The position numbers were made by a program, and so were the translations under genes. From Tenrec ecaudatus (lineage: Eukaryota > Chordata > Mammalia > Afrosoricida > Tenrecidae), in NCBI RefSeq assembly GCF_050624435.1, contig NC_134535.1, positions 72,350,494 to 72,414,493 on the forward strand: a stretch of DNA of 64,000 nt, in the 5' to 3' direction. The notes beneath the pieces are model-generated. The model was not told the DNA's origin. It saw only the letters and a program-made list of their open reading frames with translations, and did not search any database. Of this stretch, positions 23,481 through 32,356 are shown piece by piece (position 1 is the first letter of the stretch; every line of letters starts with the position of its first letter).

Positions 23481-23481
<1 letters not shown>
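23131..23481. other. Intergenic, unassigned
   Basis: No recognised feature. Confidence 0.4.

Positions 23482-23518
<37 letters not shown>
23482..23518. repeat. (GT)n microsatellite
   Basis: 18 uninterrupted GT units. Confidence 0.97.
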
Positions 23519-23521
<3 letters not shown>

Positions 23522-24379
23522 CGGGGTTATCTGTTTCTTCTAAAACACCATACTGAATGGGAAAGATATCAGCAGGTTACTAAACACCACTGCCTTTGCT
23601 TTGGGCAACATCATCTGGGGGTTTTTATGCTCTTCTGGCTCCTTCCCCTTATCTTTCCTCCCTTTTCACAGTTCACACTTACACAAACTGTGTCAGTCAT
23701 TGTAATGATAAAGCAAGTACTGCGTGTTTAGCTTTCTTTCTTGTCCTTGGATGTTAAAACTGACAGCTTAGCACCTCTATTACTTTTTATCTGTGAGCCA
23801 TTGCCCTTGCCAGTACTCAAGATAAGAAAGTCTCACACTTGCCAGAGGGGAGAGAAAAACAAGGGATCTGAGAAAAACACAGGAGGGCTGGGCTATTCTA
23901 AAGGCCAAATGGGTGGAAGGAAGCTCTATTTTGAAAATGTAAGGGGGGTGGGGAGGGTGGGAGTGGGGAAGCCTTGTCATTCACTGGGACAGAGTTATAA
24001 ATGAGAAGCTGGTGTGATTTAAGTGACTTCCTAAGCAAAGTTGATTTTTAACTACCTGATTAACCAGGGTTAATCAGGGGCTGTAAAAATCTAACACCTT
24101 ACCTAATTTTAATGCCAATGTTAAAAAAAAAATCTCTTGTCAAAATGCATCTGACTACCTCACAGGCCATTCTTAAGTGTGAGACAGCTGAAGAAAGGAG
24201 AATCCGCACTTGAAACCAGGGTCTTATGTGTGTGCATGGGCAAATCCTGTGACACATTCAGGCTGCTCCTGGCTCTAGATCCACTGCTACTCCTTCATGA
24301 ATTCCAGGAGATGAAATAGGCCTTTGTGCTCTACTCCTCCCACCAGTCCCTCTAAGAAAGCCAGAAGGAGCCCTGGAGA
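23519..24379. other. Intergenic, unassigned
   Basis: G-rich stretch at 23941-23972; otherwise nothing recognised. Confidence 0.4.
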
Positions 24380-24590
24380 TGCGACAGTTCAAGCAGGTAG
24401 GCTGCTGTCTGAAAGGTAGGTGATTTAAAGCCACCAGAGGCCCAGTCGGAGAAATGACCTCCTGATCTGCTCCTGTACACGACAGCCTGAGAAACTCTAT
24501 GGAGACAGTTCTGCCGTCTGTTCTAGAGGGTCACTAAGAATAGATAGGTGCTCCACAACACACAGCAGCACAGCTACAGACAGCATCTAA
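24380..24590 (+). mobile_element. AfroSINE-type copy
   Basis: 'gcaggtaggctgctgtctga' head, 'gagaaactctatggagacag' and 'gagggtcactaagaataga' tail; diverged. Confidence 0.65.
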
Positions 24591-24684
24591 CAACTGCATT
24601 GGAATGTAAATTCTAAGCCCCAATTTTGCAGTTGGGGGTCTCTTGCTGCCCCACACAGCCCTAAGAGCACCATTCAAGATTTGG

Positions 24685-24850
24685 AGTGCCTACATGGTGT
24701 AATGCTTACCATACTCAGATGCTGAAAGTTTGGAGGTTCAAGTTCACCTGAAGATGCTGTGAAAGGAAGGTTTAGAGATCAACTTCTGACCAAGCAGCCA
24801 TTAAAACAAAACCTGTGGACACAGTTCTAGTTACCACAGATGACTGGTTA
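24685..24850 (+). mobile_element. Degraded AfroSINE-type copy
   Basis: 'gcctacatggtgtaatgctt' head and 'aacctgtggacacagttcta' tail with internal deletion. Confidence 0.5.
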
Positions 24851-25119
24851 CCAGTTCTGCTCCAATCATACTTTCTACTTACTCTGAAAACTGAAAGATA
24901 GTCACTCAGTGCCTCTGCTCCTACCCAGGTAGATACCGGGCTGGGGACTGGGGTCGGCATGGGGGGTTAGCTCTGACCCTGTGGTTATGGCCTGGAAATT
25001 TAAGAGGTAGGTTTTCTAGAGAATAAAGCTGGTTACTGGTTCCAGTAGTGTTTACAGGCAAAATTCAGTGATGATTTTATTGATTTAAACTTACCCATTC
25101 AGGACCAATGCCTGCTCTC

Positions 25120-25315
25120 TGCTCTGGTGGGGTAGTGGTTATGCATTGGGTTGGCCAGCTGCAAGGTCTACAGTTCAAAACCATCACCATCCTCGAGAGA
25201 AAGACAGGGCTTTCCAGCCCCATAAAGAGTCTCAGAAACCCACAGGGGCACTTTGACCTCTAACAGGGTCGCTGTGCATGGCATGGATTCGATGGCAGTG
25301 AGGTTGGTTTCTTGG
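25120..25315 (+). mobile_element. AfroSINE-type copy
   Basis: 'ggtggggtagtggttatgca' head, 'gtctcagaaacccacagggg' body, 'ggattcgatggcagtgaggt' tail; near full length. Confidence 0.8.
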
Positions 25316-25584
25316 TATTGACTGACTGGGTGCGGGCACATTAAGTTGGGACAGAACCATACTTCTGCTGGATCCTCTCCACGTTGTTCTATTAGGAAGT
25401 TCTGAGGAAGCAACATCATACCTGGCACACACCCTATGCTAGCTGCTTCCCAGTTACAGGTACTTTTCAGGGGACCAGACTCTGAAACACTTGCAGGGGA
25501 ACCTGCGCAGAAACTGCCTGCAGGTTTATAAGTTGACTTGCATCTCAAGTGTTTCACAGCGAACTGGTTGCACTTACCAGTTAC
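25316..25584. other. Intergenic, unassigned
   Basis: Short unique gap between two opposed SINEs. Confidence 0.4.
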
Positions 25585-25765
25585 GGTAGAGCTAGTTTTG
25601 CCTCATAGAGACGCCATGTGACCAAGTAGAATGGGCCAGTAGGTTTTTCTTGGCTGTAATCTTGATGGAAGCAGGTCATGGGCTGGGTCTTTCTTCGATA
25701 GAGCTGCTCGGTGGCTTTGAACTACAACATCTGGGTTAGCAGCTGAGAACTCACCCTTTGCTCCC
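25585..25765 (-). mobile_element. AfroSINE-type copy, reverse orientation
   Basis: 'cctcatagagacgccatgtg' tail, 'gagctgctcggtggctttga' head, reversed. Confidence 0.7.
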
Positions 25766-26069
25766 TCCAGGCTCCCCGAATCCCATAGCATTGAGCATTA
25801 GTGATCACCTTCAGGACTCTTCCTTACCCTCAAGTCCATCACTGTAGAAATGAAGTTTCCTTGTTGCACTGGTCTTCCTTTGCTTTATATAACATTGGAT
25901 CCGACGTGTAGTTATAGAAATAAACAGGGCCGACACTCCTGGGGATCAGCCATGACTGGGGGAAACATACTTGCAAAGGTGGACTAGCGAGTGGCCAGTC
26001 CGCCTGTAGTATTCAGCTCATTATGAGCGTCAGTCAGGAGGTCATAAGAGTTAACAGAGTATGACCCAA
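25766..26069. other. Intergenic, unassigned
   Basis: Nothing recognised. Confidence 0.4.
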
Positions 26070-26250
26070 GAAACCAAACCCACTGTGCCAGATTTCTGAC
26101 TCACAGTAACCGTCTAGGATCGAGGAGAGCTACCCTGTAGGGATGCTAAACTGCGATCTTTATTGAAGCGGACTACCGCATCTTCCTCCAGTAGGTTCAA
26201 ACCTCTGACCTTCCAGTTAGCAGCTTCACAGTTTGACGTCTGTACCCCAG
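26070..26250 (-). mobile_element. AfroSINE-type copy, reverse orientation
   Basis: 'gaaaccaaacccactgtgcc', 'tctgactcacagtaaccgtc', then 'aggttcaaacctctgacctt' and 'ccagttagcagcttcacag'. Confidence 0.8.
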
Positions 26251-26369
26251 AGATACTCCACAGCTTTTCCAGTGAGCTGATGAATGGGATTCATATGAGG
26301 GAATTTTGATTACATCCTATCTTACAGACTGAGAACCAGAGGTCATGAAAACTTAAATGGCTTTAATAA

Positions 26370-26560
26370 CATCAAGCTCCCTGACTGGTACACATGTATT
26401 TGTGGGAGGTTCAAATCCATTCGCCAGCACCTTGGGAGACAAGGTCTGGCAATCTGCCTCCATAAAGATGAACCCTCAAGAAAAGCCCCTAGAGCTCATT
26501 TCTCCTTGGTAACACATGGGGTCACCAAGAGTCAGAATCGAGTCAAAGGCACACAGCAGT
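26370..26560 (+). mobile_element. AfroSINE-type copy
   Basis: 'gggaggttcaaatccattcg' (B-box region) and 'caagagtcagaatcgagtca' tail. Confidence 0.75.
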
Positions 26561-26839
26561 GAACAGCGCAGAGCTGCTATGGGGTGTGTGGTGACAGGGA
26601 AATTTCACGCGGACCTAGAAAACTGATGAGCCACAATGATCAAGTACATGCCCTCCGTAGCCAGGATGCACACTGGAAGGTGAGCTAAAGCAAGAGAGAA
26701 AACCTTCTCCAAAGAAGGATGCTAACTACACGAAAGTGAATTTCGCAGAAGTGGGCAAAAAGTGATCTGGACAGGAGAATCATCACGAGCAAGGGGCACA
26801 GGATGGAGAGGGAATTTCAAGTAGGCAATCAAATTAAGA

Positions 26840-27040
26840 AACCAAAACCAAATCCAAGGCTTTTCTAAGACTTGAACTCTTTATGGGTGCAGTCTCATCT
26901 TCCTGTCTAGGTGCAACAGGTGGGTTCCCTGAGACTTGAACTCTTTATGGGTGCAGTCTCATCTTCCTGTCTAGGTGCAACAGGTGGGTTCCCTGACCTT
27001 GTCGTTCACAAGTCATGGTGTGGTCCATGGCGCCTGGGGC
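26840..27040 (-). mobile_element. AfroSINE-type copy containing a duplicated segment
   Basis: 'aaaccaaaaccaaatccaag' start, 'ttatgggtgcagtctcatct' and 'caacaggtgggttccctga' follow the reverse SINE. The segment 26868-26931 is repeated immediately after it, making this copy longer than its relatives. Confidence 0.6.
26868..26996. repeat. Perfect 64-bp tandem duplication
   Basis: Bases 26868-26931 and 26932-26995 are identical, each starting agacttgaactcttta and ending gtgggttccctg, with one further matching base. Identity is complete where the surrounding SINE has drifted, so the duplication is recent or an assembly artefact. Confidence 0.97.
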
Positions 27041-27059
27041 TCACTCTAGAGTAAGGAGA

Positions 27060-27300
27060 TAATCAAATACCAGCTGCTAGGGAGAAGTAAGCAGAAGTCA
27101 AACACAGAAAACTACAAAAGACACATTGAAGAATTTGAAATGAAAAACGCGGATCTGATGCCCAGGGCTGAAGCAGAAAGCAAATGTGAGAATGATGATG
27201 GCAACAAATATACAAATGTACTTGACACAATGGATGGATGTATGGATGGTGAGAAGAGTTGTATGAGCCCCCAATAAAATGATATTTAAAATATATATAA
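27060..27300 (+). mobile_element. L1 3' end, forward orientation
   Basis: 'gagaatgatgatggcaacaa' (27189), 'gtacttgacacaatggatgg', 'agcccccaataaaatgatat' (27270) and an A-rich tail. The left border is unclear. Confidence 0.7.
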
Positions 27301-27734
27301 ACTCAACAAGAATAATAATTCGAAAGGTACTCCAAGGATAATGAAAACCCCAGAAAGGTATTTAAAATTGTGTCACCAAGACTTGCGCTTTCAGAGTATC
27401 ACTTGCCTGCAATGTAGCTAAAAGGACTGGACTGTCAGATAGGAAGAAGGCTGTGGTCCAAGCTAGAGCGGATGGGGGTCTGAATCCGCGTGATGTCTAT
27501 GAAGACAGTAGGTGCACTTAGGAGCTCATGTAACTAGGCCTTGCTAATTGATGGAATTGGAGGTGAACAGGAGAACCGTGTCAAAGGTGACTTCCAGGTT
27601 TCAGATGCAGTCAACTGGATGGACGGAGGTATCCTTCTGTGAGGTAGTGAATTTAGGAGGAAAAGGAGTAAGGCTCATGGTGGGTGGTGCACTTAGCTTC
27701 AGCTGTTACATTTGAATATGCAATTTGAGATGCC
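27301..27734. other. Intergenic, unassigned
   Basis: No recognised feature. Confidence 0.4.
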
Positions 27735-27780
27735 GGGAATCAGAACTGACTTGATGGCAGTGAGTTTAGTTTTCGGTTTA
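27735..27780 (+). mobile_element. AfroSINE-type tail fragment
   Basis: 'gaatcagaactgacttgatg' followed by 'gcagtgagtttagttttcgg'; only the last 45 bases remain. Confidence 0.6.
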
Positions 27781-27814
27781 GTGCCTAGATAGGAAGACCC
27801 CTGAATGGACTTTA

Positions 27815-27955
27815 TGTAGGGCTGCTAACCATAAGGTCAGCAGTTCGAGCCCACCAGTTGTTCCTTGGGAGAAGCCCCACAGTGGCAGTTCTCCTTTGTC
27901 CTATAAGGCCACTATGAATCAGAATGGACTGAATGGCCGGGAGTGCGGTTTGTCT
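27815..27955 (+). mobile_element. AfroSINE-type copy
   Basis: 'ggctgctaaccataaggtca', 'gcagttcgagcccaccagtt' and 'actatgaatcagaatggact'. Shorter than usual, with a deletion in the body. Confidence 0.85.
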
Positions 27956-27964
27956 TGTCGGTGT

Positions 27965-28140
27965 GGTGGGTCATGGTGGTGCTGGTGGGTAAGCACTGAA
28001 TTGCTAATGGCAAGTCTGGTGATTCTGACCCACCAGCCATTCCTTAGGGGCACGTTGAGGTGATCTGCTTCTGTAGAGATTCACAGCCTTGGAAATCCCA
28101 TGTACCGTCCCCTTGGGTCAGACATGACTTGATGGCAGCC
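27965..28140 (+). mobile_element. AfroSINE-type copy
   Basis: 'gattctgacccaccagccat' and 'cagacatgacttgatggcag'. Third forward copy in a row. Confidence 0.75.
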
Positions 28141-28286
28141 GGCTCGGTGAGTAGTTGAATATAAGTCTATAGTTTGGGCAAAAGATCTGGCCTGGAAATA
28201 TCATTGTGAGAAATAGCAGCATATAAGTGTAAATGGAATTGATGGAAGAAGATGAAATAAGGAGAGTGCAGTGGGAAGTGATGCAA

Positions 28287-28470
28287 AGAGTGGAACGGGT
28301 TAAGGTGCTCAGCTGCTAACCCAAAGGCTGGGGGTTCAAGTCTACCCAGAGGTGCCTCCAGAAGAAAGGGCAGGCTTTGCACTTCTGAAAAGTACCAACC
28401 ATTGAAAACCCCCATGGAACACACAGTTCTACTGTCATGGGCATGTAATGAGGCATAATTGACTCTAGGG
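28287..28470 (+). mobile_element. AfroSINE-type copy
   Basis: 'aggtgctcagctgctaaccc', 'gggggttcaagtctaccca' and 'aattgactctagggcaatca'. Confidence 0.8.
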
Positions 28471-28626
28471 CAATCAGAAGAAAACGAGTCAAACTTCCCC
28501 CAGAGGAGAACAGACTTCTGATTTTATCATGTGCTGATGTATCACTGACCAGGCCACATACTCATGCCACCATATTCCCTCGTAGAAGTATTTTATTTTA
28601 AAATCCCAACACATGAAACCTACTTT

Positions 28627-28705
28627 GACTAGCTGCAGTGGCGCCACGATTAAGCGTTCAGTCACCAAACAAAAGGTAGCCCCTCTACAGCAGACCTGGC
28701 CGTCT
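28627..28705 (+). mobile_element. AfroSINE-type head fragment
   Basis: 'gcagtggcgccacgattaag' and 'cgttcagtcaccaaacaaaa'. The body stops and runs into the reversed RTE fragment at 28720. Confidence 0.6.
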
Positions 28706-28719
28706 GCTCCCAGAAATAG

Positions 28720-29175
28720 GCTTGTTGTTAGGCGCCGCTGAGCTGGTTCTGAGGCACCGATGCGATGCTCTACATACGGTAGAAAGGAAAAACCCAATGA
28801 AACAACAGAACACTGCGGGGTCCTGCGCGTTTTCAAACCATTGCTGTATTTGAGTCCCTTGTCACAGCCAGGGTGTCGAGCCATTTTGTGGAGGGCTTTC
28901 TTGCTTCCACGGATCCTCCTCGAGGACCCGCTCCCTCTCCATGACATGCACTAAACAAGGGAGACCAAGTCTTGCCATCCTCGGTTTTAAGGAGCAGATG
29001 TTTTTATCCTCCTGTCAGTCTGTGGTGCCGTCCCTCTTCTTCACTGACATCTTCATTCAAACGCATCACTGTTTCTCGGTCTTCCTTATTCATCCAGTGT
29101 TCAGCGTTTAATATGTACGAGGTGATGGAAAAGACAATGACTTGGGCCCGGCCCACCTCAGTCTCCAACTCTTCC
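28720..29175 (-). mobile_element. RTE/BovB-like LINE 3' fragment, reverse orientation
   Basis: Begins 'ttgttgttaggcgccgctga' (reversed tail), then 'caacagaacactgcggggtc', 'gtcacagccagggtgtcgag', 'tttctcggtcttccttattc' and 'acttgggcccggcccacctc', in the reverse order of the 42395-42870 copy. Ends near the point matching 42415. Confidence 0.75.
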
Positions 29176-29194
29176 CTTTAGGAACAGGCAGGGA

Positions 29195-29390
29195 AAACAG
29201 GCGCCGCGCTTCTCAAGTGGAACGCACAGAAGGAAAGGTTCAAGCCTCGCGTTGTAATCGTGAAAGGCTGTCTGGCTAGGAGGATTGACCTCATGGAGAT
29301 GACCGCCTGGGCAGCTCTCCCCTGCATTTCTATTCTGTCATGTAGGGTCACTGAGAGTCCAAGCTGACCGGAGGGCATGCAACGACAAGT
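29195..29390 (+). mobile_element. Degraded AfroSINE-type copy
   Basis: 'aaaggttcaagcctcgcgtt' (B-box region) and 'gggtcactgagagtccaagc' tail; body diverged. Confidence 0.5.
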
Positions 29391-30539
29391 CGGATTTTCC
29401 TAAAAGGAAACAGGCAGAGATGCGAAAATGATCATGTTAAAGAGAAGGACCATCATTCTATGTCCTTTCAAACTGCGTGTCACCTAAACTGCGTCAGAAA
29501 TTCATGTACAAAATGATGGTAGTCTTCCTGCTAATGGTAGCTGGAAAGAGGAGGATGGTAAATCATTCTGAAATCAGTACTTCCACTTCAAAGGGAGTAC
29601 CCGCAGGAGTGGCTCACACAGGTGATTTGCGACAGCGGAAATCAATAGGCTTCAGAGTCAGGGTTAAAGTCTCAACTCCATAAACCATCTCCACTCCTCA
29701 AAAACGGGCGGATTGGGCAACCTCAAGTATGATAGATACCTTGCAGGAAATAATATGCATGCACGCAAGGGCTTCAAAGGCTCATTTTTTTAAACCACCA
29801 ATTGGTTACGTTTTCTGGATCTCCTTCCGGGGCCCAGAGAAAAAAGGGGAAAGTCCAGGCACAGACTTGACTGGGAGTTCTGTACGTCCAAATCGCCCCT
29901 CTAATGATGCGGTAGAGAGTACTTTTAGCCTAGTAGCATTTTCTATGAGGATTTTCCCCTATTCCAAACCCAAACGTTGACCGTGCGTGCATGAATTTTC
30001 CCTCCAAGGCTCCTTTTCATTTGTTTGGAAATCAGATTCAATTTTTATTATCTCAGTTATAGCACGGAATGTGTGATTGCCATCACAGTTTATTAGAGGG
30101 GTGCTTTCTGCCCGCTCCCTGAGCTCCCCTCAGTTTACTATGGCTATGCATCAATCCGTAGATTTCAATAGCTTTAGTTTTCCATCTTTTTTTGTTTGCA
30201 GTTTTTATGTGGAATGTTTACCATCCAACGTGGATGGTAAAAGAAACTTTTCTTCTGTGAAGCCACTGTTTTGTTTACTGTCTGGAAAGTAGACTAATTC
30301 ATCCGCTCCTTTGCATCTGCAATTGAAAAGTTTCTTGTTAACAGATAACCTAACTCTGAGCATCCCTCTCCACACCTCCGGCCCTGGGGGCGGGCCCAGT
30401 GGGTGCTCACTTATGCCCTAGACGCTCCCCTTGGCCCTTGACCTACCTTAGATACATGCTGCTCAGGACCGGCGGAGGCGAAGCGGGAGACTGGAAAATG
30501 CACCTCTGACTGTCCTACAATCTCGGCTCCACTTTCTCC
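29391..30539. other. LRIG3 proximal upstream region, unique
   Basis: No repeat recognised in the 1.1 kb before the CpG island. Potential regulatory DNA; only isolated motifs can be read. Confidence 0.45.
30387..30394. promoter_or_regulatory. Distal GC box GGGGCGGG
   Basis: An Sp/KLF-type GC box about 510 bases upstream of the LRIG3 start codon, just outside the dense CpG island. A single short motif, so functional weight is low. Confidence 0.3.
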
Positions 30540-30561
30540 CTTCCTGCCCGCCTTGTTATTG

Positions 30562-30569
30562 TCACGTGG
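30562..30569. promoter_or_regulatory. E-box palindrome TCACGTGG near the LRIG3 promoter
   Basis: The core CACGTG lies at 30563-30568, about 340 bases upstream of the start codon at the left edge of the CpG island. CACGTG is the class site for USF, MYC/MAX and similar bHLH-zip factors. The site is read directly; use in the cell is inferred. Confidence 0.4.
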
Positions 30570-30903
30570 CCTCGCGGGCAGCTCCGCCCCGCGATCCCGT
30601 CGCCCGGGACTGGGCGCACGGAGGCGGGGAGGAGGCAACAAAGTTTCTGGTGCGGGTCCGGCCAGAAGGGGCTTCGGGCCGTCCGCGCTTCGCCCGCCGC
30701 ACCTCGGTCTCCGCGGCCCAGCCGCCGCCTTTGGGCCCTCGGAGCGCGGCGCCACGCACGGGCTGCGCTGCCGGCCTCGCGCGGGACACGTCTCCCCAGG
30801 AGCGCGCGGCGGGAGCGCCCACTCCGCCGCTGGCAGTGGGTGGTCGAGCCCGGCGGGGACCGGCGGCGCGGCGCCCGGCGAGCGAGCAGCCGCGGGACTG
30901 GCG

Positions 30904-31151
30904 ATGGGCGCGCCGAGGCTGGGTGGGCGCGCGGCGGCGGCGGCCGCGCTGGGGCTGCTGCTGTGCGCGCTGCTGGGGCGCGCGGGCCGCGTGGAGGGCG
31001 GCCGGGGCCCCGGGACGCGCGACCCTCCCGCCGCGAGCCTGGCCCGGCGTCCCTGCCCCGCGCCCTGCCGCTGCCTCCGAGACCTGCTGGACTGCAGTCG
31101 CCACCGCCTGACGCGCCTTCCCGGGCCGCTGCCGCCCTGGGTGGCCCGGCT
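30904..31151 (+). CDS. LRIG3: LRIG3 coding exon 1: signal peptide and LRR N-terminal cap
   Basis: LRIG3 is a single-pass membrane protein with extracellular leucine-rich repeats and three Ig domains; the family modulates receptor tyrosine kinase and related signalling at the cell surface. This exon encodes 82 residues plus two bases of codon 83. Residues 1-29 look like a signal peptide: an Ala/Leu-rich core (LGLLLCALLG, 16-25) after Arg residues. Residues 51-64 form the LRRNT cysteine cap, C51-x3-C55-x-C57-x6-C64, and are followed by LDCSR and LPPWVARL, close to the LRIG3 N-terminus. The start is the only ATG between about 30500 and 30904 and has G at -3 and G at +4. The exon ends in ct followed by the donor GTAAGT (phase 2). 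The exon 2 and 3 sequences favour LRIG3 over LRIG1 or LRIG2. The region between signal peptide and cap (30-49) is Gly/Pro/Arg-rich and looks poorly conserved. Expression probably starts from the surrounding CpG island. Confidence 0.93.
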
Positions 31152-31654
31152 GTAAGTATCCTTCCCGGGGACTTCGGGGACTTCGCCGGGGCCGGTGAAT
31201 CGCGTGGGCACTGGTGGCTGGGCGCACGGTGCCCTCTTCCAGGGCAGTCTCACCGGGTCCACGCTGGCGCAGCTTGGTCATGGGCATGGAAAAGGAGCCT
31301 GGAGAGTTGGGGAGCGCAGGGGGGCGCTTGGTGAGCTCAAAGAGGGGGCCATTGACTACTCGAAAGGGGCCCAATCGAGGGCCGGAGGCTAGAGGTCAGG
31401 CTAGGGGTTCGAATCCGCCCCCTTGCCAGGTGTCAGGCCGAGAGGCAGCAACTGCGGGGGACCGCCGTTCACTTGCAGTTTGCTCAACTTTAGCTTCTAG
31501 CTGCTTCCAGCCCTTCTCCTTGGCCCAGGCAAGGGAGTGCGCGCACCGCCTCCAATCCCAGTGTCTCCCTCTTCAGAGTTCTGCTTCTGGCCAAGCTTAG
31601 GTCGACGTCCTTTTGTTGTTTCCCTCGTGTGTAGTTTTGCATAAGCAGAATTCT

Positions 31655-31765
31655 GTTTGAGAATGATGATGGCAACAAACGTACCAAAGTGCTTGACACA
31701 ATGGATGGACGTATGGATTGTGATACGAGTTGTACGAGCCCCCAATAAAATGATTTTTTTTAAAG
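31655..31765 (+). mobile_element. L1 3' end, forward orientation, in intron 1
   Basis: 'tgagaatgatgatggcaaca', 'cacaatggatggacgtatgg', 'gagcccccaataaaatgatt' and a short A/T tail. Strong match to the 27190 copy; a typical 5'-truncated insertion. Confidence 0.85.
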
Positions 31766-32325
31766 AAAAGAATTAGAATTAGTTCCCCTGGCCCACTGTA
31801 CCAAAGTGTAACTCACAGTCTCCTTCCCTTAAGTACTTGGTCAGATTGAGCAGAAGGTATGAAAGGGAAGAAACAACTTTTTCACGACCAAGGGTGCATT
31901 GTCTGTAGCTCCTGGTGGTGGAGAGTCTGACTGCTTTTATTCCATGCAAGTCCGGAGATTCTGGGAAGTTTGAAAGTGTGAACTCACTGCCAGCCGCATG
32001 GAAGAACAGGGAAGCAAATGTAGTTTCGTTGGAAATGATTATTTAGTTCTGTTTCGCCTTCCTCGTTCTCCAACAGTCCCCACACTCGATGTAAAATACA
32101 AACTCTCCAAAATTTGTCCTATAAAAATAAATCGTTTCCCATTCAAAAGAAAGTGTGTTCGATTTGGGCCCAACAATTGCCTTGGTAATTCTAGTGCTTA
32201 AACACTCCTAATAGTAGTAGAATGTTGGTCAGGGGATTTAAGATTACGATGCAAATGTTTTACCTCATTGTGCTAATCTAAACCCCTTTTTTCAGGATCA
32301 AACAACATATTCTTTGGTTCGTGCA

Positions 32326-32328
<3 letters not shown>
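31766..32328. other. Intron 1, unassigned
   Basis: No repeat recognised. Confidence 0.4.

Positions 32329-32356
<28 letters not shown>
32329..32356. repeat. (GT)n microsatellite
   Basis: 14 GT units. Confidence 0.95.

Larger units (their letters stand above)
30540..31210 (+). promoter_or_regulatory. LRIG3: CpG island over the LRIG3 promoter, 5' UTR and exon 1
   Basis: This is the one long stretch that is very GC-rich and full of CpG, against an AT-rich flank on both sides. It carries GC boxes (ccgcccc at 30584-30590, aggcgggga at 30622-30630) and an E-box palindrome. I see no TATA box at a convincing position, so dispersed CpG-island initiation is expected. The frame of exon 1 stays open back to about 30553 but has no upstream ATG. 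Large open frames on both strands here are by-products of GC content and missing stop codons. The exact start site cannot be read from sequence alone. Confidence 0.85.

Noticed and set aside
30411..31262. 283-codon minus-strand open frame over the CpG island (and a 270-codon partner at 30562-31374)
   Set aside because: Antisense to LRIG3 exon 1 and its 5' UTR; length is explained by extreme GC content. Arg/Pro/Ala-rich with no domain.
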